A stretch of DNA of 64,000 bases, taken from assembly GCA_902526165.1 (NCBI GenBank), contig CABZKA010000007.1:1-64000 (forward strand), in the 5' to 3' direction. This DNA is from an uncultured Bacteroidota bacterium (GTDB lineage Bacteria > Bacteroidota > Bacteroidia > Flavobacteriales > Flavobacteriaceae). Positions 55,673-64,000 of this stretch are shown here, one piece after another; within the stretch, counting starts at the first letter, position 1, and each line of letters opens with the position of its first letter. The notes beneath the pieces are model-generated. The model worked only from the letters and a program-made list of their open reading frames with translations, did not search any database and was not told where the DNA came from. The position numbers and the translations under genes are program-made.

Positions 55673-56188
55673 ATGTTTAACAAAATATTTAAAATAATAC
55701 TTGCATTGTTATCAATAATTTTTTGTGTAATACAATTTACAAATGATAATATTGGGAACGGCATAGCCCTAGTTTTTTTATCACTGATTTTTATTCTACT
55801 ATACTTCAAAAATGAAATTTTAATACTAGCATTTCTGAGAATGAGAAAACAAGATTTGGATGGTACTGAAAAGTATCTTAATATGATTAAAAATCCGGAA
55901 AAATCTTTAATCAAAAAGCAACATGGTTACTATAATTATCTTTTTGGTATAATATATTCCCAAAAAAACTTAACACAAGCCGAGAAGTTTTTTAAAAAGG
56001 CACTATTGCTTGGTCTTAATATGAATCATGACATTGCAATGGCAAAACTGAGTCTTGCAGGAATATTGATGCAAAAAAGGAGAAAAAGAGAAGCTACAAT
56101 GCTAATTAACGAAGCTAAAAAATTAGACAAGCATGGTATGATGACTCAACAAATAAAAATCATGCAAACTCAAATGAAGAAAATTTAA
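55673..56188 (+). CDS. Two-helix membrane protein with TPR-like C-terminus
   Basis: A 171-residue protein: two membrane helices (about residues 5-22 and 28-52), then a helical part with TPR-like pattern (YNYLFGIIYSQKNLTQAEKFFKKALLLG; AKLSLAGILMQKRRKREATMLINEAKKL). Cytoplasmic placement of the TPR part is likely from the basic loops. I do not recognise a characterised family. Its last four bases overlap the hydrolase gene on the other strand. Confidence 0.6.
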   Translation: MFNKIFKIILALLSIIFCVIQFTNDNIGNGIALVFLSLIFILLYFKNEILILAFLRMRKQDLDGTEKYLNMIKNPEKSLIKKQHGYYNYLFGIIYSQKNLTQAEKFFKKALLLGLNMNHDIAMAKLSLAGILMQKRRKREATMLINEAKKLDKHGMMTQQIKIMQTQMKKI

Positions 56189-56913
56189 TCATTGGAATCA
56201 TCTATGATTAATTTTGGAAGATTTTCATTAAACCAGTTAGCTTTTCTCAAAATCATGGCATGATTGCCTCCCTCGACAAAAATTGCATTTTTAATGTAAA
56301 TTGATGGAAAAACTAAATCTTGGGATCCGTGAATATGAATTGTATTTTTTACAGGAAAGTCTTGTTTCCAATTTACTATTTGATGAATAGCCCATTTTAA
56401 ATATCTTTCATCTCTAAATGAGAGATATTTCCTGTACAAAGAGATTCTTTTTTTTATCATTGGTCCAAAAACAAACATAACTAAAGATTCAAAATCATCA
56501 ATCCAGTTCAGAGGAAGTAACTTGTAGGCTTTTGTTTTTTTACTAAGTTTCATCATCAAGGGTAACTCGTGTCTAGATTTTACACTAGAAATAATAATTA
56601 CTTTTTTAACATTTATAATTTTGGAGATCTCTTGAATAATAATTCCCCCAAAGGATTGACCAATTAGTATAATATTTTGACCATGAATTTTTTTTGTCAA
56701 CCTATTTACATATGAACTCAAATCATCATTCGCTTTGGGTTGATACCACTCTAAGTAATTAATCACAAAATTTTTCGGGAGTTTTATAAATTCGAATATT
56801 TTGCTGTTTGCTGCCATTCCTGGCATAAAAAAAACACTATATGTATCTATCTCATTCTTGATAATGTACAAAAATAGTTTTTTCAATTTTACTATATTTG
56901 TAAAACTAAACAA
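56185..56913 (-). CDS. Alpha/beta-hydrolase
   Basis: A 242-residue alpha/beta-hydrolase with nucleophile elbow GQSFGG (about residues 82-87), an acid candidate in HGSQDLVFP and catalytic His in GGNHAMI near the end. The oxyanion-hole segment is FMPGMAANSKIF. The substrate is unknown. TTG at 56913 or a TTG nine codons on (KKLFLYIIKNEIDTY) could be the start. It is divergent from the GNAT-like gene. Confidence 0.78.
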   Translation of the reverse strand: MFSFTNIVKLKKLFLYIIKNEIDTYSVFFMPGMAANSKIFEFIKLPKNFVINYLEWYQPKANDDLSSYVNRLTKKIHGQNIILIGQSFGGIIIQEISKIINVKKVIIISSVKSRHELPLMMKLSKKTKAYKLLPLNWIDDFESLVMFVFGPMIKKRISLYRKYLSFRDERYLKWAIHQIVNWKQDFPVKNTIHIHGSQDLVFPSIYIKNAIFVEGGNHAMILRKANWFNENLPKLIIDDSND

Positions 56914-56930
56914 CTTAACAGCTAACTTTT

Positions 56931-57221
56931 ATGAGCGTAATCTCAATTAATGACAATAACTTTTTGCGTCAATTTGAAGTTAAAATAAATGGTAAACTTG
57001 CAAAAGTTGAGTATGCCTTACAGGAAAGAAAGATTTTTTTGACAAAAATTATAATTCCTGAAAATACTGATGATAGTTTTAAGGAGGAATTTTTACTCTC
57101 AATTTTTGAACTTATTAAGGACAGGAAATTAAGAATGATGCCAACATCATCTGAGATAAAAGTTTTTTTGAAAAAAAACGGAAAGTACATGGATCTTCTC
57201 CCTGTTGGTGTTAGACTTTGA
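56931..57221 (+). CDS. GNAT-like (Gcn5-related, YjdJ type) small acetyltransferase-family protein
   Basis: A 96-residue protein with the layout of the short YjdJ/YidJ-type GNAT fold: QFEVKINGKLAKVEYALQERKIFLTKIIIPENTDDSFKEEFLLSIFELIKDRKLRMMPTSSEIKVFLKKN. It is too short for a full acetyltransferase, and the substrate is unknown. It overlaps mtaB by 11 bases at the 3' end. Confidence 0.75.
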   Translation: MSVISINDNNFLRQFEVKINGKLAKVEYALQERKIFLTKIIIPENTDDSFKEEFLLSIFELIKDRKLRMMPTSSEIKVFLKKNGKYMDLLPVGVRL

Positions 57222-58527
57222 GTTCAGCAACTCGTTCTGCTATACAATTTAAATTGCTGTCGATATCCTCTAGGAAGCAATTTAATATCTTGTTCTTTTT
57301 AGAATTTGACCATAATGATTTTACTCTAATATAATTTTCTGTATAGCCATAGATGTATCCATTTTTATTTTCATTTTCAAAAAGAACATTGTGATAATTT
57401 TTTAAATTCTTTTTGTAAAACTTAAGTTTTTTTGAGTTTGACAGTTCTCTTAGTAATTTACTTCTTTTATTTTTTAGATTTTTTGAGACCTTATTGTCAA
57501 TTAAGACTGATTTAGTATTTGATCTTTCAGAATATGAAAAGACATGTAGGTAAGAAATATCAATAGACTTGAGAAAATTATAAGTTTCTGTAAATTCTAA
57601 TTCATCCTCACCGGGAAAGCCTACAATTACATCTGAACCTATGCATGCGTGAGGGATTCTTTTTTTTATGTAATCAAATCTTGTTTCATAAATATTTCTC
57701 ATATATCTCCTTTTCATAAGTCTTAATATTTTATCAGACCCACTCTGAAGTGGTATATGAAAATGAGGAAGTATTTTTTCACACTCACTAACAAGATCAA
57801 TAATATCATTATTCAAAAGATTTGGTTCGATGGATGATATTCTCAGTCTTTTCAAGTCATTTATTTTACTTATTTGATTCAGTAAATCAAAAAAATTATT
57901 TTTCCTTGATTTTATATTTTCATTTATTCCAAAATCTCCAATATTAACACCAGTTAAAACAACCTCTTTTACTCCTTTATCAATTAGTACTTTAATACTA
58001 TCTATTACACTATTTACAGATGGACTTCTTGATTTTCCCCTTGCAAGGGGTATAGTGCAATAAGAACATTGATAATCACAACCGTCTTGAATTTTTAAAA
58101 ACGATCTAGATCTGTCACCAAAAGAATAAGAAGGCTTGAATTTATCAACATTAGAAATTTCACAAGAATGATAATTTTGGCTAATTTTTTTATCAAATTC
58201 TAAATAATTAAGAATGTCAAACTTTTTGTCAGCTCCCAAAACTAAATCGACTCCATCAATTGATGATATTTCTTTGGGTTTTAATTGAGCGTAACAACCT
58301 ACAGCAACGACATAAGCATTTGGATTATTTTTCTTGGTTTTATTTACAAGATATTTAAACTCTTTATCAGCATTTTGAGTAACTGAACAAGTATTAATTA
58401 CATATACGTCGGATTTTTTATTAAAATCAACTTTTTCATATCCATTTTTGGTAAATTCTCTAGATATGGTTGATGATTCGGAGAAATTTAACTTACAACC
58501 TAATGTTTTAAATGCGACTTTCATCAT
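57211..58527 (-). CDS. mtaB: tRNA (N6-threonylcarbamoyladenosine-C2-)-methylthiotransferase MtaB
   Basis: MtaB adds a methylthio group to t6A37 of tRNAs reading ANN codons. The 438-residue radical-SAM enzyme has three Cys in the N-terminal domain that bind the auxiliary cluster (TLGCKLNFSES, INTCSVTQNADKEF, VGCYAQLKP) and the radical-SAM motif GCDYQCSYCTIPLARG (about residues 150-165); a short TRAM-like domain ends the protein. MtaB and not MiaB is chosen for the opening KVAFKTLGCKLN and LDVA-free pattern. Divergent from the substrate-binding lipoprotein. Confidence 0.92.
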   Translation of the reverse strand: MMKVAFKTLGCKLNFSESSTISREFTKNGYEKVDFNKKSDVYVINTCSVTQNADKEFKYLVNKTKKNNPNAYVVAVGCYAQLKPKEISSIDGVDLVLGADKKFDILNYLEFDKKISQNYHSCEISNVDKFKPSYSFGDRSRSFLKIQDGCDYQCSYCTIPLARGKSRSPSVNSVIDSIKVLIDKGVKEVVLTGVNIGDFGINENIKSRKNNFFDLLNQISKINDLKRLRISSIEPNLLNNDIIDLVSECEKILPHFHIPLQSGSDKILRLMKRRYMRNIYETRFDYIKKRIPHACIGSDVIVGFPGEDELEFTETYNFLKSIDISYLHVFSYSERSNTKSVLIDNKVSKNLKNKRSKLLRELSNSKKLKFYKKNLKNYHNVLFENENKNGYIYGYTENYIRVKSLWSNSKKNKILNCFLEDIDSNLNCIAERVAELKV

Positions 58528-58538
58528 TAAAAGAATTG

Positions 58539-58546
58539 CAAATATA
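58539..58546 (-). promoter_or_regulatory. -7 promoter element for mtaB
   Basis: Minus-strand TATATTTG, 11 bases before the mtaB ATG, matching TAnnTTTG. The -33 position lacks TTTG. Confidence 0.55.
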
Positions 58547-58562
58547 TACTTAAATTGAGGAA

Positions 58563-60134
58563 GTGAAATATATATTTAAAAGTCTTTTTTTATTAATTAT
58601 TTTGGTTTCATGTCACAAACTGCCTGAAAAAAATCTTAAAATTTTTAAGTATAATGAATATTCAAACATCAGTTCCTTAGATCCGGCTTTTTCATCGACA
58701 TTAAGGAATATGTGGCCCTGTAATCAACTGTATAATGGTTTGGTCAAACTAGACAATAATCTCAAGATTAAAGCAGATATAGCAAAAGAGTGGTATTATG
58801 ATGATAAAAAAAATGAATATACTTTCATTCTAAATGATGATGTATATTTTCATAAATCGGAAATTTTTGGGAAAGACTCCACAAGAAAAGTAATTTCAAA
58901 AGATTTTGTAAATAGTTTCAATAGATTATTAAATAAACAATTAGCATCACCTGGATCGTGGATTTTTAAAAATGTAAGTGAATTTAAAGCTATAAATGAT
59001 ACCGTGTTAAAAATATCATTAAAAAATAAATCAAATAGTTTTTTAGGTAAACTTACAATGAAATATTCCTCAGTTCTACCCTTTGAGTCATGGAACGAGG
59101 ATAAACAGTTAAATAAGATTCCTATTGGTACTGGGCCTTTTATTTTTAAAAAATGGGATAAAAATATAAAATTGGTTTTAAGAAAAAACGATAACTATTT
59201 TAAATATGATAAGAACGGAAAAAAACTACCATACCTTGATGGTATTGCAATCTCTTTTATTCCTGATAAAAAAAGTGAATTTATGGAGTTTATGTCTGGT
59301 AATCTCGATATGATAAATTCACCTGAAAATTCGATCATTGAGCTACTTTTTGATATTGATGGTAAACTTAAAAATGATTATGACAATATAAATGTTATTA
59401 AAAAACCTTACTTGAATACAGAATACTTAGGATTTAACACAAATAATTCTTTGGAAAGTGAGAAATACCTAAGGTTAGCAATTAACCACGCAATAGACAG
59501 AAAAAAAATGATTAAATATTTAAGACAAAATGTTGGTTATCCTGCTTTGAGTGGAATTGTTCCAACAGGATTAAATGATGATTTTTTTTATGAACGTTAT
59601 TTTTATGATATGGATTTAGCAAAGGAAAATTTAAATAAATATTTAGAACAAAATGAAAATGAATTTATTCAAATAAATGTGGTAACTGATGCTCAATACC
59701 TTGATGTATTAGAGTTCATTCAATCAGAACTAAAAAAAATAAATATAAACTTGAAAATTGAAATCACACCCCCTTCAATTCTAAGACAGGGCAAAGCAAA
59801 TGGGAAATATAATTTTTTTAGGGCAAGTTGGATTGCAGATTATCCCAATCCAGAAAATTATTTTGATCTTTTCTACTCCAAAAATAAAACACCTAATGGA
59901 CCAAATTACACTTATTTTATGAACAAAAAATATGATAGTGTGTACGATAATTTGAAAGACAAAAAATCAAATATTGAAAAAAGTTTTGAAATACTTGAAA
60001 ATATTATTTACGACTTCTCACCTATTATCCCACTATACTATGACATGTCAATAAGACTTATCGACAACAATATTATTGGTATGTTAAATAATGCAATTAA
60101 TATGCTTAATCTCGAAGGAGTAGAAAAATTGTGA
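58563..60134 (+). CDS. Oligopeptide-binding lipoprotein (SBP_bac_5, OppA-like)
   Basis: A 523-residue lipoprotein with start codon GTG, a short signal peptide and lipobox LVSC (Cys 17). The mature part has the SBP_bac_5 plan: SSLDPAFSSTLRNMWPCNQLYNGLVKLD, YTFILNDDVYFHK, PIGTGPFIFKKW and FFRASWIADYPNPENYFDLFYS. These proteins bind peptides for ABC importers; no permease or ATPase is adjacent, so it may work with a transporter elsewhere. The end is seven bases from rpmE2 on the other strand. Confidence 0.88.
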   Translation: MKYIFKSLFLLIILVSCHKLPEKNLKIFKYNEYSNISSLDPAFSSTLRNMWPCNQLYNGLVKLDNNLKIKADIAKEWYYDDKKNEYTFILNDDVYFHKSEIFGKDSTRKVISKDFVNSFNRLLNKQLASPGSWIFKNVSEFKAINDTVLKISLKNKSNSFLGKLTMKYSSVLPFESWNEDKQLNKIPIGTGPFIFKKWDKNIKLVLRKNDNYFKYDKNGKKLPYLDGIAISFIPDKKSEFMEFMSGNLDMINSPENSIIELLFDIDGKLKNDYDNINVIKKPYLNTEYLGFNTNNSLESEKYLRLAINHAIDRKKMIKYLRQNVGYPALSGIVPTGLNDDFFYERYFYDMDLAKENLNKYLEQNENEFIQINVVTDAQYLDVLEFIQSELKKININLKIEITPPSILRQGKANGKYNFFRASWIADYPNPENYFDLFYSKNKTPNGPNYTYFMNKKYDSVYDNLKDKKSNIEKSFEILENIIYDFSPIIPLYYDMSIRLIDNNIIGMLNNAINMLNLEGVEKL

Positions 60135-60141
60135 TAGAAAA

Positions 60142-60624
60142 TTAATTTACAGAATTAGAATCTGTATTATCAACAGATTTTGGAGATTTCTTTACTTGAT
60201 TATTTTCTTTGGGTGTATTTTCATCAAAAGGCTCCTCAGCAGGTGCAACTTCAGCAACAGGCTCCTCTACAGGTTTAACTTCAGCAACAGGCTCCTCTAC
60301 AGGTTTAACTTCAGCAACGGGCTCCTCTGCAGGTGTAACTTCATTAGCAGAGGGTTTTGATTCATCATTTTTTTTCAAAGACAAACCAGCATATCTGTTT
60401 TTGAACTTATCAATCCTACCTGCAGTATCAACAAGTTTAGTTTTTCCAGTGTAGTAAGGATGTGATGTTCTTGAAATTTCTAACTTGACCAAAGGGTAAT
60501 CAATGCCGTCATGATTTATAGTATCTTTAGTTTCAACTGCCGATTTGGTTATAAAAACGTCATTGTTGGACATATCCTTGAAGGCTACAAGTCTGTAATT
60601 GTCTGGGTGAATATCTTTTTTCAT
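60142..60624 (-). CDS. rpmE2: 50S ribosomal protein L31 type B with acidic repeat tail
   Basis: The first 85 residues are L31 type B ([50 protein letters not shown]), the zinc-free form without the CxxC of type A. A further 75 residues follow, which a plain L31 (about 80-90 residues) lacks: three to four copies of a 10-residue Glu/Pro/Val/Ala unit ([10 protein letters not shown]) and a polar end. The frame is continuous and the repeats are in phase. Assembly into the ribosome is expected for the first part; the tail is acidic and probably unstructured. Confidence 0.92.
   Translation of the reverse strand: MKKDIHPDNYRLVAFKDMSNNDVFITKSAVETKDTINHDGIDYPLVKLEISRTSHPYYTGKTKLVDTAGRIDKFKNRYAGLSLKKNDESKPSANEVTPAEEPVAEVKPVEEPVAEVKPVEEPVAEVAPAEEPFDENTPKENNQVKKSPKSVDNTDSNSVN
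60230..60349 (-). repeat. Four tandem 30-bp repeats in the rpmE2 tail
   Basis: Units starting at 60230, 60260, 60290 and 60320 have the form GGCTCCTC(T/A)(A/G)CAGG and period exactly 30 bases (10 codons). The middle two are nearly identical; the outer two have diverged. Number may vary between strains. Confidence 0.9.
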
Positions 60625-60640
60625 TTGTAAATAGCGAGAG

Positions 60641-60648
60641 CAAAAATA
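60641..60648 (-). promoter_or_regulatory. -7 promoter element for rpmE2
   Basis: Minus-strand TATTTTTG, 16 bases before the rpmE2 ATG. No -33 TTTG at the right distance. Confidence 0.5.
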
Positions 60649-60716
60649 AGTTTTTTTTTAATTTATGCAATGAATATTAATAATAGATAAATTCTACATA
60701 AATTTACATACAAAAA

Positions 60717-61241
60717 ATGAAAGCAATATCACCAAAATCTCAGATAATAAAGTTTGGATTGTATACCCTATTTTTTACAATATCTTTCCAATTAATGCAA
60801 TTTTTTCTAGGTACTCATTACGAAAATGATAATACATCAAATATTGTTGGATTGTTAATTTTAGTTTTAGGAATATTAGTTTGTGCTTTAGATTATAAAA
60901 AAACAAGTAATGGACTAATAAATCTAAAAACAATTTTGAAATTGGGAACTGGAATTTCAGTGATTAATGCTCTGGGATATATTATCTATTTTGTACTACT
61001 TACCAATATCATAGAACCCACATTCTGGGATACAGCTTGGAACATTGCATACGAAACAGCAATTGAACAAAACCCCGAACAAATGACTAACCCGGAGACA
61101 GGTGAATTTTGGAGTAAACAGGATTTTATTGGTTATTTAGAGTGGACGAAAAATTTGGTTTATCCATTTACAATTGTGTCTAATCTTTTTGTAGGCTTTA
61201 TGTTTAGTTTACTTTTGGGTTTGATCATAAAAAAATCTTGA
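60717..61241 (+). CDS. DUF4199-like membrane protein
   Basis: A 174-residue protein with four membrane segments and the DUF4199 layout: ISPKSQIIKFGLYTLFFTISFQL at the start, TSNGLINLKTILKLGTGISVINALGY in the middle and a final helix. Common upstream of a GT2 gene in flavobacteria; function unknown. The glycosyltransferase follows after six bases. Confidence 0.78.
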   Translation: MKAISPKSQIIKFGLYTLFFTISFQLMQFFLGTHYENDNTSNIVGLLILVLGILVCALDYKKTSNGLINLKTILKLGTGISVINALGYIIYFVLLTNIIEPTFWDTAWNIAYETAIEQNPEQMTNPETGEFWSKQDFIGYLEWTKNLVYPFTIVSNLFVGFMFSLLLGLIIKKS

Positions 61242-61247
61242 TCAAAA

Positions 61248-62189
61248 ATGGATCTTTCAATTGTTATTCCTTTATTTAATGAGTCTGAATCAATAATTGA
61301 ACTTAATGAATCGATAATTAATTCATTAAAAGACAAAGGTTTAAACTATGAAGTTATTTATATCGATGATGGTAGCAAGGATAGTTCATGGTCTAAAATT
61401 ACCGATTTATCTAATTTAGAATTTATTTCAGGTTACAGGTTTCAGAAAAATTATGGAAAATCTATGGCCCTATTTGCAGGCTTCAAAAAAGCTAGTGGAA
61501 ATGTTGTTGTCACTATGGATGCTGATTTACAAGATGATCCAAACGAAATTTACCCTCTATATGAAATGATCACTAAACAAAACTTAGATTTAGTCTCTGG
61601 ATGGAAAAAAAAGAGGTATGATTCAATTATTTTTAAAAATATACCATCTAAACTATTTAATTGGGCAGCAAGAAAAGCATCTGGGATCAAATTAAATGAC
61701 TTTAACTGTGGAATAAAAGCTTATAAATTGGAGGTTGTTAAAAACATAAGCTTGACAGATGGAATGCATAGATATATTCCAGTTCTTGCAAAAAATGCTG
61801 GTTATTATAAAATATACGAAAAAGAGGTTAGGCATCATCCCAGAAAATTTGGTAAAACAAAATATGGTGCTGACAGATTCATTAAAGGGTTTTTAGATCT
61901 TGTAACACTATCATTTATTCAGAGGTTTGGTAAAAGACCTATGCATTTTTTTGGATTAATCGGAACTGTAATGGTTTTGGCAGGTTTAATAATTTCAATT
62001 TACATTGGTTATGACAAGCTTCTTATAAATAAAAGCGGAAGATTGATTACTGAAAGACCCTTATTTTATATTTCATTGGTAACAATGTTAATGGGCTTGA
62101 TTTTTTTTACAGCTGGATTTCTTGGCGAGTTAATTTTAAGATCTAAATCAAACAGTGAAAATTATTCTATAGTTGAAAAAACGAACTGA
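61248..62189 (+). CDS. GT2 glycosyltransferase, DPM1/GtrB type
   Basis: A 313-residue membrane-bound glycosyltransferase: nucleotide-sugar region LSIVIPLFNESESIIELNE and VIYIDDGSKDSSW, metal-binding DAD in MDADLQDDPNE, the FNCGIKAYKLE segment and two C-terminal helices (about residues 235-256 and 275-298), as in polyprenyl-phosphate mannosyl/glucosyltransferases. The product is probably a lipid-linked sugar for envelope decoration. The following mutase could supply hexose-1-phosphate. Confidence 0.88.
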   Translation: MDLSIVIPLFNESESIIELNESIINSLKDKGLNYEVIYIDDGSKDSSWSKITDLSNLEFISGYRFQKNYGKSMALFAGFKKASGNVVVTMDADLQDDPNEIYPLYEMITKQNLDLVSGWKKKRYDSIIFKNIPSKLFNWAARKASGIKLNDFNCGIKAYKLEVVKNISLTDGMHRYIPVLAKNAGYYKIYEKEVRHHPRKFGKTKYGADRFIKGFLDLVTLSFIQRFGKRPMHFFGLIGTVMVLAGLIISIYIGYDKLLINKSGRLITERPLFYISLVTMLMGLIFFTAGFLGELILRSKSNSENYSIVEKTN

Positions 62190-62195
62190 CCAATT

Positions 62196-63893
62196 ATGTA
62201 TTCTGCAGATAAAAATTTTGAAGTATGGTCTAAAGAGCCTTTTGATAATGAAACAATTCAGCAGGTTCACAGACTAAAAAAAGAACTTAACAGCTCAGAT
62301 TTTAATGATATTTTTTATAAAGATTTAGAATTTGGCACTGGTGGAATGAGGGGAATTATGGGTACAGGACCTAATAGAATAAATAAATATAGTTTAGGCA
62401 AGGTTACTCAAGGAATTAGCAATTTTATTAATATTTCAAAAATTAAAAATCCTAAGGTTATAATTGGTTACGATAGCAGAAATAATGGTAAATATCTTTC
62501 AGATGTAATATCTGATATTTTTAATGCAAATAATATCAAAACCTACACTTTTGATCAAATCAAGCCAACACCGCTTGTTTCTTTTGGAGTAAGATTTTTA
62601 TCCTGTATTTGTGGTATTGTAATAACCGCATCCCACAATCCACCTGAGTACAATGGATACAAAGTATATTGGAGTGATGGAGGTCAAATTGTCCCACCAA
62701 TTGATAAAAAACTAATTGATTCAATAAATAGAGTTAATTATGATGAAATAAATTTTTATGGAGATAAAAAATTGTGTACACTTAACCCTAATAAAATAGA
62801 AAAAGAGTATTTCAAAAGTTTAGATGATTTTCTCAGTAATATTGAAATTAAAAAAGAAAAAAAGAAATTAAAAGTTGTTTTTACTCCCATTCATGGTACA
62901 TCTTACAAAATGATTCCAAGATTATTGAAAAATTATGGGTTTGAATTTAAAACTGTAGAAGAGCAAACGAATCCTGATGGAAACTTTCCGACTGTTAAAT
63001 CTCCAAATCCTGAAGAGGCAGAAGCCTTATCACTTGGAGTGGATTTGGCAAAAAAATATGACTATGATGTCATTATTGGGACTGACCCAGACTCAGATAG
63101 ATTCGGTATTGTTGTGAAACATAACAAAGATTATATTCATATTAATGGTAATCAAACAATGGTGGTTATGCTTGATTATTTAATAAAGAAAAGCAATGGA
63201 ACTTATAAAAACCCATTTATTGCATCTACAGTAGTTTCGACTCCCATGATTGAAGAGATTGCCAAACTAAATAATATTGAAATAATGCTGTCTATAACTG
63301 GTTTTAAATGGATTGGTAAGATGATAAATGATTTTCCAAACAAGTATTTTATTGGAGGTGGTGAAGAAAGTTATGGTTTCTTGTTTGGTGATTTTGTTAG
63401 AGATAAAGATGCAATTTCATCTTCCCTTCTGATTTGTGAAATATGTAATGAATTAAAAGAAAAAGGTAAATCTTTTGTAGATCAGCTCATTAAATGCTAC
63501 ACTGATTACGGAATTTACAGCGAAAGATTAGTTACAAAAGAATATATTGGTGTTGAAGGAAGAAAAAAAATAGATTCAATTATTGATGGAATTAGAACCA
63601 ACCCCCCAAAAAAAATTGGTAATAGTGATGTTTTGATCAAGGAAGATTATTTATTAGGTGAAAAGGTTAATGTTAAAACAAATAATTTAGAAAAGATTAA
63701 ATTACCAAAGTCAAATTTAATAATCCTTAAGTGTGAAGACAAAACCTCAGTATGTTTGCGTCCAAGTGGAACCGAACCAAAAATAAAGTACTACTTTAGT
63801 GTAAATTCAAATTTAAAATCAGCTGAGGAGTATAATAAAGTAAAAAGTAGTTTAGAATCAAAATTGGATCGACTTATAAAAGAATTAATTTAA
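62196..63893 (+). CDS. Phosphohexomutase (phosphoglucomutase/phosphomannomutase)
   Basis: A 565-residue alpha-D-phosphohexomutase: active-site Ser in TASHNPPEYNGYK (about residue 146), metal loop GTDPDSDRFG (about residues 299-308), sugar loop GGGEESYGFLFGD and phosphate-binding RPSGTEPKIKYY near the end. It interconverts glucose-1-P/6-P or mannose phosphates; the exact sugar cannot be told. It follows the GT2 gene after six bases and precedes the ABC gene with no gap. Confidence 0.92.
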   Translation: MYSADKNFEVWSKEPFDNETIQQVHRLKKELNSSDFNDIFYKDLEFGTGGMRGIMGTGPNRINKYSLGKVTQGISNFINISKIKNPKVIIGYDSRNNGKYLSDVISDIFNANNIKTYTFDQIKPTPLVSFGVRFLSCICGIVITASHNPPEYNGYKVYWSDGGQIVPPIDKKLIDSINRVNYDEINFYGDKKLCTLNPNKIEKEYFKSLDDFLSNIEIKKEKKKLKVVFTPIHGTSYKMIPRLLKNYGFEFKTVEEQTNPDGNFPTVKSPNPEEAEALSLGVDLAKKYDYDVIIGTDPDSDRFGIVVKHNKDYIHINGNQTMVVMLDYLIKKSNGTYKNPFIASTVVSTPMIEEIAKLNNIEIMLSITGFKWIGKMINDFPNKYFIGGGEESYGFLFGDFVRDKDAISSSLLICEICNELKEKGKSFVDQLIKCYTDYGIYSERLVTKEYIGVEGRKKIDSIIDGIRTNPPKKIGNSDVLIKEDYLLGEKVNVKTNNLEKIKLPKSNLIILKCEDKTSVCLRPSGTEPKIKYYFSVNSNLKSAEEYNKVKSSLESKLDRLIKELI

Positions 63894-64000
63894 ATGTTTT
63901 TTGCAAGAGTTATTAAAAATTTAAAACTATTTAAAAAAGAATTTGGTCTCAATGTTTTGTTTAGTGCATTATACGCTCTTTTTAGTGCTATTGCTTTTTT
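63894..64000 (+). CDS. ABC transporter, N-terminal part (cut by window edge)
   Basis: An open frame starts at ATG 63894 right after the mutase stop and runs to the window end (35 codons): MFFARVIKNLKLFKKEFG and then a hydrophobic stretch (LNVLFSALYALFSAIAF). This resembles the start of ABC half-transporters that often follow this mutase in flavobacteria. The family cannot be confirmed from so little sequence. Confidence 0.5.
   Translation, partial: MFFARVIKNLKLFKKEFGLNVLFSALYALFSAIAF

Noticed and set aside
55558-55914. 118-codon minus-strand frame across rpmH and the TPR-like gene
   Set aside because: It conflicts with two supported genes and has no coherent domain pattern.
60230-60349. Tandem 30-bp repeats considered as a CRISPR array
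   Set aside because: There are no spacers between the units, the period is exactly 10 codons and the frame is kept in rpmE2.
60209-60454. 81-codon frame antisense to the L31 tail, rich in Ser, Thr, Gly and Ala
   Set aside because: Its repeat content simply mirrors the 30-bp repeats of rpmE2; no start context or homology supports it.
1-64000. Search for defence, prophage, transposon or toxin-antitoxin modules
   Set aside because: No gene in the window shows transposase, integrase, nuclease-defence or toxin features; composition and gene order look uniform.

Overview
The window is a dense, AT-rich (about 30 % GC by eye) stretch of a marine-type Bacteroidota chromosome, most likely Flavobacteriia. 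The evidence is the gene content: split transketolase, an archaeal-type ProRS without editing insert, families typical of flavobacteria (DUF2911, DUF4290, DUF6095, DUF2520, and DUF4293-like, DUF4199-like and DUF6580-like proteins), promoters of the form TTTG-N19/20-TAnnTTTG, and no obvious Shine-Dalgarno sites. It holds about 74 protein genes and four tRNA genes. No gap between genes exceeds about 110 bases, and I see no phage, insertion sequence, CRISPR array or toxin-antitoxin pair. It reads as a streamlined genome.

Layout. 1-5.3 kb: start of an ABC exporter, truA, a YfcE-like phosphoesterase, a DUF4293-like protein, rho, rpsT, tRNA-Glu, proS. 5.3-8 kb: a Tyr/Ser-rich lipoprotein and a FadL-like outer-membrane protein. 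8-14.6 kb: folE, cysS, yidD, lgt, thrS, infC, rpmI, rplT. 14.6-23.3 kb: dnaB, accA, an LptF/G permease, tgt, the two transketolase subunits, an FKBP lipoprotein with calcium-binding repeats, a phosphoribosyltransferase, aroK. 23.3-26.3 kb: tRNA-Lys, tRNA-Leu, then crtI-crtB-crtZ. 26.3-33.3 kb: ribH, a TPR membrane protein, recF, a DciA-like gene, ndk, DUF2520, a KdsC-like phosphatase, a tiny membrane ORF, a sodium:solute symporter, DUF2911. 33.3-37.5 kb: a light-damage operon of SRPBCC, an SDR-like protein, two photolyase-family proteins and a DUF2805 protein. 37.4-48.8 kb: murA, DUF4290, DUF493, a NadR-like ATPase, fmt, yqgE, a class IV aminotransferase, a START-like protein, tRNA-Met, hisS, rplI-rpsR-rpsF, priA, rdgB. 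48.8-64 kb: a carboxypeptidase-regulatory-domain protein, purB, DUF6580, rmuC, carB, rpmH, several small proteins, mtaB, an oligopeptide-binding lipoprotein, a tailed L31, DUF4199, a GT2 glycosyltransferase, a phosphohexomutase and the start of a second ABC transporter.

Most genes are housekeeping: translation, replication and repair, cell wall and lipoprotein maturation, folate, riboflavin, purine and pyrimidine supply. The ecological signal is light: a carotenoid cluster plus a five-gene photolyase operon fits a cell in sunlit surface water. The features I find most worth checking are the photolyase operon, which holds a photolyase paralogue without Fe-S ligands and an SDR without its catalytic Tyr; an infC gene with no standard start codon for its conserved N-terminus; the acidic repeat tail on ribosomal protein L31; near-leaderless promoters; and the fact that all 15 convergent gene pairs abut or overlap.
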